A DNA stretch of 64,000 nt, taken from Ziziphus jujuba. Taxonomy: Eukaryota > Streptophyta > Magnoliopsida > Rosales > Rhamnaceae. The DNA is taken from assembly GCF_031755915.1 (NCBI RefSeq), contig NC_083383.1, forward strand, positions 32,777,501 to 32,841,500, in the 5' to 3' direction. The position numbers and the translations under genes are program-made. Below the pieces are notes generated by a model. The model saw only the letters and a list, made by a program, of their open reading frames with translations, did not search any database and was not told the DNA's origin. This document shows positions 34,559 through 45,273 of this stretch, one piece after another. Numbering within the stretch: the first letter of the stretch is position 1; the number at the start of each line of letters is the position of its first letter.

Positions 34559-37500
34559 TGTCAGGACCCGTCCAGAATTCCTTTCCTGGAACCCTAGACA
34601 AGCCCTGATCCCAGGGAAACCCTACCGGACCCTCCAATGGAAAATCCGGCAGAGCCTCCCCTAAGAGATTTACTTACCACAAATTTACCTGTACTGAAAA
34701 CACACTTCTAAAAACATCCCCTTATTCCTCCCACAAACTACAAATTGTTCCACAAATTTCCGCACTTCTCAAAACAACAACAGTCCAGTGCATAAAGAAC
34801 AATTACACGTCCAATACAGTATACAGAGCATTATACAACAAATGTGGAATTTATAAAATGACAGATAAAGAAGCAATACAAATTCGAGAGGAAAAAGGGA
34901 AGAAAAACTTCTTGAACCTTCGGCAAAGAACTGAGACGTTGGGCTCGCCCCGGACAATCAACGTCTCCAACCTGGACCTAGGGAAACGGAATTTAAGAGT
35001 GTGAGATGCTAATCATCTCAGTGAGTGACCCTATCTACCATACACCTTTAATATTAATAATACAAAAATAAAGGAATTTAATTAATCAATACCGAATAAT
35101 TAAATAAACAATTGAAGTAATACTTTCTCTCAAAACCCTCACTAGTCACTCCGTTGGAAAAGTTCCCCTTTTAAAACATTTTCACAAAACCCGATGTACG
35201 TACTCCCCGAAAACCAAAACATCAAATAATTTAATAAACAACAAACAAATAAATAAATACCCCAAATATAAATAAAATGTAATAAATGATAATAAATAAT
35301 TTTTGAACACCTTTGGGGTTTAAAACATTATTTGCAATTTACACCGACGCACCACACCATATACCGGTGATGCCCTCCGATACCCAGCGTCCTGAGCACC
35401 GACTGGCGGGGGGTTAAAGAGAGAAACCTGCAACGGTCACTTCGGCGTCCCGACAGTACCGCTGCTAAAACCATCAACCCGGCCAAGGAGGGGGGCGGCT
35501 GTGCACAACAATAACCTTGCCTACCCACGGTCCAATAGCAACTCACGGGTGAAGTAATAACCGCACGCTAAACCACATAATAACAACGTGCTACCACGTG
35601 TCCATACACCATACACCAGAACATCAATACTGTATGAGTGCGTCTAAAAATAAACATTATTAACCAACCGTACCGTTTTCCAAAATTACCGTGGGAAGTA
35701 TACCAAATTTTCACAAAACACCATCCCACATACTTTTATTTAATAACCCGGTACGAAACATTGATAACCAACAAACCACAATTTTCTCGAAGTACGAGAT
35801 GCAACCATAAAAATACCACGGGCATAAATTATAAAATTTAAACAAATATTTTCGTAAAATATTTAACCCAATTATGCCCGAAAAATTAATACTGAAACCA
35901 CGTACAAATACTACCCAAATACACTTTGCTCATGCATAATAAATAAATTAAACCACAATAAAACCATAATCAATTTGTACCACATGAGCATAATTTAAAT
36001 ACCAATTAAATATAATTAATTGCCCAAAAATGATATAAAATCCAGACAAAATTTCATGTGTAATAAAATAACATTTTTAATCGGAAAATTAATAAAATTA
36101 ATACTGAAAATATTTGTTCATGTGTAATAAATACCATTTAATCACAATAAAATAATAATCGGGAATTTCTAATGACCCCAAAATTTCATTCAGCACCAAT
36201 GGGTATTATATATATAAAATAATATTTTTCCCGATTATATTTAAAATACGCCAATGAGCACAATTTCAGATACCAAATTAATACCACATAAATACAATTA
36301 ATTACCCCAAAATATTTTTAAAGGTGGGTCACTCACCTGGAGCACACAATTAATCCATGATCCACTACGGGATCAATTCCACGACTCACCGGTGCTCCTA
36401 GAACAAAATTCACAGACAGTCAAATAAATTAATATTTTATTCGGGTAAATAATACCCGGTACCTGGGGGGTCAAACACAAATGTTAACCAAAATAGGTGA
36501 ATAATATACCGAATCGAAGCTTGTGGGACGAGGATCACAAATCCGGTCTCCATCGACCCCAATTCCGCCGGAGGTGGCCGGAATTTGGTCGGGAAGCTTC
36601 GGCCGGTTTTGATCTTGAGGGATCTTTCAAACGGTGGGGATTTTGGGCAAACTAACCCCGGAAATGGACTCAGAGGGGTCGAAAATAGTGGGATAGAGGT
36701 ATGGGACGGGCTGGGTTGGTCGGAAACGGTGAGAATCGCCGGAAAAACATAACCGACCGCCGTCGGCTTCACCGGCCCGATCTGGGCGTGTCCGGCGGCG
36801 ACAGGCCGGGAAATTTGGTGGCTGAGGTCGCGGCGGGTTGGGCTTCCTTGGTGGCCGGCGCGTGAGGACTATGGGTGGCCGGAAAAAGTGCAGCAAGGAG
36901 AGAGAGAGGGACGGCCGGTGGGAGAAAAAAAACTGTGTGTTTTGTGTTTTGGTGCTCGGGGAAGAAGAAGGAAAAAAGGAAAAAAAAGAAAAGAAAAAGA
37001 AAAAGAAAAAGAAAAAGAAAATAAAATAAAATAAAATATATAAATATAATTAAATAATAATATAACAATATTATTATTTAAAATAATAAAAAAATAATTT
37101 GATTTTAAACATGGTTGACATGTGGCATTTCACCATGGTGACACATGGTCACCTTCATTAAGTCACACGTGGCACATCGTTACGTGTTTTAAAATAATAA
37201 TAAAATAATACAGTATTTGAAAAACTCTACAGGTCCATAACTTTCAAACCACATGTCCAAATCGGACGTGCCGCTAGTCTACGGACTCGTATCGATGAGC
37301 ACTTCACGACCATGCATAAGTCAAAGCTCAATCTTGCATGAATAAAAAGTCAACTCCGGCACCCCTTGGACAGTTTGGACCTCAACTTGTTTTGCTCATA
37401 ACTTTCAAACCGTAGCTCCGTTTTCAACGTGCTACCAGTCTACGAACTCGTGCCAACGTGTACTTCATAACGGTACCTCAGTCAATCTCGAATTCCAACC

Positions 37501-37599
37501 GGGTCAAAAAGTCAACTTTTGACCCCTTGGTCAACGGTCAACAGTCAACCTCGGTCAACGTGCGAAAATTTCCGACATGGTTCGGGACGGGGTGTTACC
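34559..37599 (-). mobile_element. Solo LTR of a large gypsy-type element (about 3.0 kb)
   Basis: On the minus strand it starts GGTAACACCCCGTCC (TG expected, one base changed) and ends GGACGGGTCCTGACA. It is flanked by CCCAA at 34554-34558 and 37600-37604. No primer site, polypurine tract, pol domain or second LTR is present. So it is a solo LTR left by recombination, or a fragment. Size and terminal sequence resemble Tekay/Del-type LTRs, which is inference. It contains purine-rich runs near 36950-37035. The open frames inside show no known domain. Confidence 0.78.
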
Positions 37600-37604
37600 C
37601 CCAA

Positions 37605-40022
37605 GCCAACACTTATTGTCCCTCTTAGACGGATAGCTTCCCGAGCTTCAATGTAAGGCATCCCTTACCTTTAAGGTCCTCCAGCGGACCGAACTCTATC
37701 AAATAATTCGATGGTGACCTTGACCCTCTCATTAAGCACACCATCTCCTCTCAGGTGTTGCCCATATGTCAATTGCCCCAATGGTACCCAAACTCAAGAG
37801 TTCCTCATATGGTAGTTATTCTCTCTCTTGAACTCCACTCCACTCATGCTTCATCGGCACCCTGTTGCCATGACGAGCTAAGTTACCTCCTTAACTCTTG
37901 TTCCCACGCTCAGTTTTCTATCCCCATGATTGTGATATGCTAGCAAATCTTAAGCTAGCTCGCCTGCTTAAATTGCAAGTTGATGCATAACTTCCCTCAA
38001 GTGTGCACCCTCCTTGTGGCTTCCAAGCTTACCTTCCGCGCAAGTCGCATCTCCACGCAAAAAGTTGCCACATCTCAAATGGAAGTCTCCTTTTCTAAGA
38101 CCCTCTTATTTCGGCTTTCGACACCTGGTGTTAGCCGGAACTAAGTCCCTTCCTTAGTTCTTTGCCTCAATTTCCCTCACCATTTGCATTTCGGCTCCTC
38201 CTTTTGAGCCAATTTTGCCCTCTGGCAAATTTGCAATGCTCCACCTAACCAAGGTTCCTTCTTGAACCAAATCTTGCCCTCCAGCAATATACCACGCTCG
38301 AATTTGACCCCCTTTGGTCATACAGGACATACTTGCTAGTCTCCGCCGAGACTTCCTTTCCAAGTCCTTTGGCTTTACATGGTCCCATGCATCTTTTGGC
38401 ATCTTGCTCCATGAGGTTTTGGGTTTCTATCGTCTCCACAAATGTCTGGTCCTAGTTCATCTACCACTGGCTGTAAAATTCCACAAGATTGCTCGACCAT
38501 GAGCTTATTTCACTCCACTCCCTTCTAGCCAGGATTTGACGGATAAGGTCTCATCCCGCAGTCGATTTCCTTTGGCCAGACTTTCACCTTAATGCATGTC
38601 GCTTAGCTCGACTAGGCTTAAGCTTCCAAAACCGCCACTTCTCTGTGCTCAAGGTATGGGGTGTTAACGCAATGAAGACTCCCCCATTTATGCCTTCGAC
38701 GCCTGACTCAAGTGCTCGTCTGAATTCCACCCAAGCAAGCGTTTACTTTCTCACCGAACCGGCTCACTTATGGTTTCCTTATGAACTTGCACCAGAGTCT
38801 CGTGCCCTCATGGCACTAACCACCATGCCCTTAAGGCTGCTACTTCTATTGAAGTTCTCTGCCTCCACAGTCGACATTTTGTGCCCATATGTACCAATAT
38901 CTCTAAGGCAACCCAAGCTCTGTGGTCTAGTTGTGCTTCCTTTGAAGCTCGTGCCTCCACGGCATTTCATAAATTTGGTCCTCGTGACCTGGTCGATGTT
39001 ATCGCTCACTCCCCTCCTTTATTTAGCAGTCCCTTGGCCCTCTCGGCCTTATCTGCTATGTTGCCTGCATTGGCACCTCTATAGCACCTTTAATATTGGC
39101 CCTATTGGCCTACTCTGCAATTCTCACCCGCGCCTGTACCTTCATGTCACCTAAACTTTGGCCCCTTCATGGCTGGATTCTTTGATCTTTACTCCATATT
39201 GGACCACCATCTTGGCCCTCTCACTTGGCCCACATGGCCGTGTAATGAATGTCGCTCAACTTCCTTGCTACACTCGTGGCTTTGTCATTGGCCCTGACGG
39301 CCCCATATTCAATGATACTCAACGGGAGTTTCACTCAACATACCCCTGCACCCACTCATCTTGACTTCTCATTCGCTTCGACAAGGTTGTCCTTCTCCAT
39401 GGACAAACATGGCCTCTACCACCCAACTGCACTGGCTTGTTCTTTCTTCCCCACTCTTTGTGGCTGTCAAGACTCTTGATCAAAATGAATCTATTTTTGG
39501 TATTTTACATATTCTTAAGATCAATACCCCAAAATAAATACATGGCTAACAAACCCTCGACTACCCAAGAGAACTGCACTACCTCCAAAAGAGGTGCATT
39601 AACCGATCATGGTCTTCAAGAAGGAATGCGCCTCTTGCGACTTATACTCCCTCAATGAAGCCCTGCACTACCCACGGTTTGTACTCCCATAAGAGCATTG
39701 TGGCTAGCAATCTATTGCGAATCCTCATTTAACAATGCACGAATTCCTTTCTGAGCACCAATCCTTTATTCCAAATGCTCATCCCATTAAAGAACTTCGC
39801 ATCTGCCTCGCTGCTCGAGCATCCCAGTTGAGATGTATTTGTATGGCACACTGACACTCGTTTGGTGAACATCCTCACATCATATTCAAATTGGGTGTAT
39901 TGCCACAACTACTCACGCACCATGTAAGAATGCCCCCTTTACAGTAGTATCGGGGTTCGACGGATTCAAGCATCACCAACCAACACCATCCGTTCCTCGA
40001 TTCGCCTGTTGCAGGACAAATC
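37605..40022 (-). other. LARD-like interior, right part; no coding capacity recognised
   Basis: About 2.4 kb, richer in C and T on the plus strand than the neighbourhood. No gag or pol motif appears in any frame. The longest open frame (38645-39154, +) has no recognisable domain and runs against the element sense. Short hairpins are frequent (see the cluster at 38138-38366). Confidence 0.6.
38138..38366 (-). repeat. Cluster of short perfect hairpins with purine loops (sense of the element)
   Basis: Seven perfect stems of at least 5 bp occur in 229 bases: GAACTAAG/CTTAGTTC (38138-38160), GGCTC/GAGCC (38193-38210), TTGCC/GGCAA (38215-38228), GGTTC/GAACC (38253-38268), TGACC/GGTCA (38305-38320), AGTCTC/GAGACT (38338-38353) and GACTT/AAGTC (38350-38366). 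Plus-strand loops are 4-8 bases and six of the seven are all pyrimidine, so purine in the RNA sense of the element. Position and bases are direct observation; function is unknown. Confidence 0.75.
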
Positions 40023-40036
40023 GGGCTCTGATACCA
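40023..40036 (-). promoter_or_regulatory. LARD-like element primer binding site (initiator tRNA-Met)
   Basis: The plus strand reads GGGCTCTGATACCA, i.e. TGGTATCAGAGCCC on the minus strand, two bases inside the right LTR. Confidence 0.9.
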
Positions 40037-40038
40037 AC

Positions 40039-41115
40039 TGTCATGGTCCTACATTTTATGCAGCTAAAATAAACCGTGCGGCGCCAAGACTCTCTAGTCA
40101 AGGTCAGCCTTCTCACTATCCGAGTTCATATATCAACACATCTGATGCCAATTGTATGCCCCTGAGGTTCATCGACGATAACTACTCTTGCAAGTCTCGC
40201 ACATAGGCGACTAAGATTACTTCCCAGTATCAAGGCTCTTAGCCTAGACGCTCGCCCAATCTATAGGTTCTCATGGTCATCAAGGCTCACACCGCCCAAA
40301 AAACTAGCCCGATGGCCTCACTCCCACTCGGTAGCCTGCAGCTCAACCTTATGCCAAGATCTAGCCAGTAACCTAGCTCTCCATTCGAGCCTTGGTCCAT
40401 GCACATTCCGAATAGCATACGACCCTGGGGCACGCACGCTAGCATCGTGCCAACATACCACCCAAGGTAGCAACACAAGATCAGAAGCCCACATACGAAT
40501 GCCACCCGATGGCACGGTGTCGCCCCGTTGCCTACTTAGCTTCCGACCCTCTTGAGCGAGACAGAACCCGAGCCCCCGTTCAATGGCACATTTGCCACAA
40601 CCTTATAACGAAGGCCTACGTGTGTCTTTGGCATAACCAATAGGAAACGGCATAGCAAATGCTACACTCAGCCTCTGGTACAGGAGTGACACGCAATACC
40701 AGCTCATAGCACCTGCCGATACTGTCCTTGGGACTCCCTGTCCCTCGGAGACATAAGACCACCTTCGTGGCACTTTATGCCCGTCCCATGCGCAACGGGG
40801 CTTGCTGTCGCCCATGGGAGGCTTGTTTAGCCCAAACTCGAAACCGAAGCCGTGGGTCATGGAGAGCCAGACACGGACCACCTCCCTAGAAAAAGAGCTT
40901 ATTTAACCATTTCCATTCTAAATGTTATAGATATCACTTTGTGCGAGGAATCATAATAGGGTTCTCTAGCAAACCTTCATATCTTGGCCCGCCATTCGAC
41001 ATGCACCATCCTAGTAACATTCTTAAGAGATTTCCACGATTCAGGATCGAAGATCTCGACCTTCAAATATTTACAAACATACCACTAGGCCATTCCAGAT
41101 GTGCAGGCCGTCGCA
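40039..41115 (-). repeat. LARD-like element, right (5') LTR, intact
   Basis: 1077 bases. On the plus strand it starts TGTCATGGTCC and ends GTCGCA. It shows the uninterrupted state of the sites where the gypsy and the TRIM solo LTR inserted in the other LTR. Confidence 0.9.
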
Positions 41116-41120
41116 CATGG
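41116..41120. repeat. CATGG target-site duplication, right (LARD-like element)
   Basis: Perfect partner of 26455-26459. Confidence 0.85.
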
Positions 41121-41740
41121 CTTATGAGTTTTATTACTACTGTACTGTAGTGTAGCAAAATTACTAATATACATACATTAAATAAGTAACTTCTTTAATA
41201 TCACCACAAAAAATAACACCAAAAGTGACAAAGAACAAAACCAAAAATAAATAATAAAATTTTGAAGGGAACATAATTTAAGATTAGGGCAGCGTGGTGA
41301 ATACATTAATAATATTATTAAATATAATAAAAATAGCAATAGAATAAAAAATAGAAAACAAAACGAAAACTAAAAACTAAAATGTTTTTGAGTGTAAATA
41401 GAAAAGAAATCGAGATGCAAGAAATTAAGTTGTCAAAGCAAAATTAGATTTATATTAATTAGAAATAAAGAATTTTTGTTTAATAAATTCATTATTAAAA
41501 AATAAGATGATGGGCAGAGAAGTCGGCATTTATTTTATATTTTTATATTTTTGGGTCTACAAATGACTTGTATTTATGTAGATATAATTATGTTTTTATT
41601 TGATTTTATTTTTAGGTGAATAACAAATAAACTTGTATTTAAAGCAAACAGAGGGAGGAATGACGGGGACAAGGAAGATGAAGAATCATACATAATAAAC
41701 AGAAAAGAGGCAAAGAGTATAGTGTGTAGAGAGAGATAGA
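41121..41740. other. Promoter and 5' flank of the ASDURF-like gene
   Basis: AT-rich sequence between the transposon stack and the gene. The last 60 bases (GAGAGAGATAG before the ATG) are probably 5' UTR. No other gene seen. Confidence 0.5.
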
Positions 41741-43249
41741 ATGAAAGGGGGTGCGGGAGCAGGTTCGTCTTCTTCTTCGTCTTCGTCTTCGTCTTGGAGG
41801 GAGAGAGAGAGCGAAAGCAAAGTGAATCTGATGAAGCAGATTCGAAGCCACGAGGTTGCGTTAGCCGAGCTCAATGCTCTTTCTTCCTCTCGGGTATCTC
41901 ACTTATTCTCCTCTGCCTCTCTCCCCTCTCTCTCTCTCTCTCTCTCTCTTTGCTTTTCTATTTCCCGTTTTAATGAGCTTATTTCACTCCGATTCAACTT
42001 GTTTATTTTTCTTTTTACTAATTGCGTTTTTCCTATCGATCATCAATCTATAAACATAATAAACTCCTTTTCTTAATTAATTCCCCCCACCCGCCTTCCC
42101 AAAAATAATAATAATGATAAAATCCCTAATATCCCCAAGAACACAGTACAAACAAAGATTGGTTTTTAGTTCAAAATTGCAAGAATCCTACGATTTGGAG
42201 CCAGCAGAGGTTGTAAATTATTTTCTGTCCAGTCTTGTTATACCAGAGATGATGATTGATGAATACCACCAGGCGATATTGATTAGTTCCAGTGCTGTCC
42301 TGCAAGCTTGAAGCTTGAAGCTTTAAGCTTTTATAATTCTCTTCTTTAATGGGAAAATTCTTGATGCCTGAATGACGAAAGTTTCTATACCATATATGTG
42401 TTTCTATTTAGAATGGGTTTTTCTTAAACTGTTTCCTCACCCATCACCTTTGCTACCATCAATTTATTGTTTGTTTATTGGTTGCCAACGTCTTGGTAAC
42501 CTTAATACACCACTTCGCTTGAAGCATACATTGCATTGTATTTTATGGACTATGGTCAACTATACTCATAATAATGCAGTTTTTTTTCCGGTTTACCATT
42601 CATTCTTTCTTTTCTCTTTGTATGTTTTGTAAAGTTGATGAAGAAGATGTTTCCTTATCCCACTAGTATACAGTGAATGGGGCGCTGTGGTTCTCGACAA
42701 AATAAATGAACAAATCTCCTTGGTCTAACAATGTTGCAATTTAATAGGAAGAGCTCGTTTTTCATGATGTTGTATGAACAATTTGAGAAGAAACTGGGTG
42801 ATGATTATTCCACTTGAATTTCTGTTTTTAAAATTTGTTGGTGAAATATTTCAAGTGGAGTTACATTGCTCTAGCTTCTAATGCTTGCTGATCCTCTGTT
42901 TTAAATGTTCACTTTCAGTTTTCTTTGAACTTTCTGTCTCATCCTGAGCTTAGCTTCGCAAGACAAAATAACCTTGTTATAAACAATAAATTGTGCAGAC
43001 ATTTTAGCTGACTATATTTCCTTGTTGACCGCAGGCTGTGTATCAGAAGGATGGGAACATATTTTTCCGTACAACAATCCAAAAGGCAGTGACATCTGAA
43101 CAAAGTAATAACATCTTTCACTATTGCTACATGTTCTTCCTTCTTTCTCTGCTTAACAGCATTGATAACACATGGTTCTTCATTCCGAATGTTATGCAGA
43201 ACAACTTGATTTGTCAAAAGCTATGCTAGAAAAGCTGAACTCTCCTTGA
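41741..43249 (+). CDS. Small prefoldin-like protein, ASDURF type
   Basis: Three exons, 41741-41893, 43035-43104 and 43200-43249, phases 0 and 1, GT-AG introns, give 90 residues. After a Gly/Ser-rich start (a run of ten Ser from TCT/TCG repeats) the protein reads VNLMKQIRSHEVALAEL, then AVYQKDGNIFFRTT, then a second helix (EQKQLDLSKAMLEKLNSP). Two helices around a short beta-hairpin with a conserved aromatic NIFF is the prefoldin-beta layout. It resembles ASDURF, in animals a subunit of the prefoldin-like part of the PAQosome chaperone complex. The family call rests on motif recall; a plant role in the same complex is inference. Intron 1 is 1.1 kb. Confidence 0.68.
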
Positions 43250-43604
43250 TATGACCTGGCCAACTTCAATACCAAATGCACATCTTCTAGTTGTCCTGGC
43301 TAAAGTTTCTGCAGTTCATAGCGTATCCAAGTGCTTAGTATTATCTATCTTCTTTTCTAGGCTTCGATTCACTATGTAATATCGTTGCGATGGTGAACTA
43401 ATCTTAATGCCTTGTTATGGTGGGCGATTTCCTTCCTATGTGGTAGTATCTGTACCTAGCAGTAGTTGTTATTTTTGTTTTCTTTTGGATCTTTATTAAT
43501 AGAGATGCCATACTATTTTGATGCATTCATATCTAATAGCGACCGTGTTATTAAATATAGTTGATCCTGGATTTGCCCAAGTCACAAACAACGATGCCAC
43601 AGGG
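43250..43604. other. 3' flank of the ASDURF-like gene; no gene seen
   Basis: Likely 3' UTR followed by spacer before the minus-strand subtilase relic. Confidence 0.5.
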
Positions 43605-44360
43605 CTTCAACTAAATTAGAAAGATAATCGCATCTTGACAGGGTTTAATTATAACACGAGGTACGTTTGGCAATGAGTTATTGCTAGAATATGATGACCA
43701 TCTGAAAATTTTTAGCCCATTCGTTAGAAAGAGTAATCTTGCTGAAGAACGGTCTACAGTGCCTGCTGTCGTAGTAATGACCCAACGATATCCATTTTGT
43801 ATGATGTAAAAGTTTGGTCCTTTATTTTTCCTGAACATGAAACTAGTATAGCTTTGTTCATAGCTGCAAACGAACCAACTGATATAGGATCATCAAAAGA
43901 GTTGTGTTGGCCACGGCAATTGAAAGGGAGATCACATCAACATCCTCAACAATGGCACTTTCAGTTGCAGCAAGATCATCAGCTTCCTTGCATCCCTCTC
44001 TCCACAAGACCATATGCTTGGCTATCCTAACACGTGGTGCAACTCCCTTGGCTGTTCCTTTAGCATACCCAAAGTTAAATGCATCTTTTACTTAATTTCC
44101 TGTAGCTATAAAGGAAACCAGAGTTCCATGACTCATATGGTCCCTATCAAGAGTTCATACCAACCGTAAGTTTGTATTTTTCTTTTTTTTTTTAGTCAAA
44201 ACTCTTTTGAAATATTTAGCCCCAATGAGTTTTGAATTATGGAGGAATTCAACTCATCTCCGTTTGACATGATTCTCTTCATTTCATCGAATTATCAAAA
44301 AGTCAGTCGATCATCCTTGATGCTTGGACTTTCAGGCCATATACCAGTATAAAAGCTTTT
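43605..44360 (-). pseudogene. Subtilase pseudogene fragment
   Basis: Read on the minus strand from 44360: GIWPESPSIKDD (after the catalytic Asp block, here altered to VYTG), NGDELNSSIIQN, then RDHMSHGTLVS with the catalytic-His HGT. Next are FGYAKGTAKGVAPRVRIAK and VDVISLSI. From 43838 down come AGTVDRSSARLLFLTNGLKI and WSSYSSNNSLPNVP, the PA-domain entry. The Ser-box and C-terminus are absent. Stops and frame changes are frequent. It lies inverted relative to the relic at 3324-5400, beyond the transposon stack. Plant subtilases are often clustered, so both may derive from one array. Confidence 0.82.
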
Positions 44361-45273
44361 TCCTCTAGTATTTGGGTTAAACTGGTCACACCTTACAGTA
44401 TAAGTGCATTGGTCACATAGGCTTGAAAGGACCCACTCGTGTCCTATTCAGTCAATTCCTTGTTAAGTCTTTTTGTAAAAGTCTCGCTGATTGGCCCTGC
44501 TAGTGTGCGAATCCCGTAGCCTCTTCTGTCCATTCCTAGAGAGTCTTATGTAGCCTGGCTTCTTTCATCTATTTTGCCAAAGGTGGTAACGTTCTAACTT
44601 TTCAGCGCCTCTTTGACCGCTATGAAAACGGTTTAGACAGGCCTTCAATTCCTCCAACCTTTTCATCTCTACTCAAAGGTATATTGGTCTATGTCTATGG
44701 TTATATCACACCTTACAGTAGAAAAATTAGTTACCCACATTACATGACCCGAGGGTTTGACACTTGGAACTATATATTCTTTTACATTAGTTTTGGAGAT
44801 TAGCCTGAAACTGGGCTCCTCAATTTCCTCTGAAATTTATGCCCAATCTACAAACCATGCTTGCATGAATTTCATGCTCAATGTTAGAGGAAGCTAATAA
44901 TACCATACTCCAAAGATCACATTGCAAATTTACTCTTCATATTTAATTCCACATACTGTCATTTTGGCCAAAAGAACACTCATTTATCCATGCTCAAAAC
45001 AATATATACAGTAATAAATAATACAACAAACTGCCACATAAACATATAAATCCATGTAATTGTTTTCATCAACATAATGATTTCCATTTCCATCCAGTCA
45101 TATGGATCTGCTCTAAGTTCTATGATATCTTAAATCCAGTCTACTAATTGGATTCCTCTCAGGAAATGGAGATCAAGGCAAAGAGCTCCTTATGCAATTC
45201 CCTGCCCCCCCTCCCTTCTTTTGCGACTGAAATAGCCACTTATGTTAAACTGATTTGTAAGGATTCAAAATCT
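44361..45273. other. Intergenic; no gene seen
   Basis: The sequence downstream of the EF-hand gene stop (45274) is its 3' UTR. A short repeat (CACACCTTACAGTA) occurs at about 44389 and 44708. No coding similarity recognised. Confidence 0.45.

Larger units (their letters stand above)
26460..41115 (-). mobile_element. LARD-like non-coding LTR retrotransposon hosting four nested insertions
   Basis: Two LTRs of about 1.07 kb bound the element. The right LTR (40039-41115) is intact; the left LTR (26460-34098) is broken by two insertions. A primer site on the minus strand (40023-40036) and a minus-strand polypurine tract (34099-34109) show that it reads right to left. The target duplication CATGG is perfect. 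Without the insertions the interior is about 2.9 kb. I see no gag, protease, RT or integrase on either strand. Long LTRs with a non-coding interior are the LARD plan; such elements use enzymes of autonomous relatives. Confidence 0.88.

Noticed and set aside
34559..37599. Complete retrotransposon instead of a solo LTR
   Set aside because: No repeated ends of LTR size, no primer site and no polypurine tract inside; only single termini with a CCCAA duplication.
38193..38366. CRISPR-like array
   Set aside because: The hairpin stems differ from one another and spacing is irregular; there is no direct repeat, and the context is a plant retroelement.
38645..39154. 169-codon plus-strand frame in the LARD-like interior
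   Set aside because: Runs against the sense of the element, Leu/Ser/Pro-rich, no gag or pol motif.
40023..40036. tRNA gene fragment
   Set aside because: It is a primer binding site complementary to the tRNA-Met 3' end, next to an LTR; no cloverleaf around it. The same holds for 5589, 27820 and 32810.
42114..42311. Possible extra exon in intron 1 of the ASDURF-like gene
   Set aside because: The short frame has no supported splice partner, and the gene reads through cleanly from 41893 to 43035.
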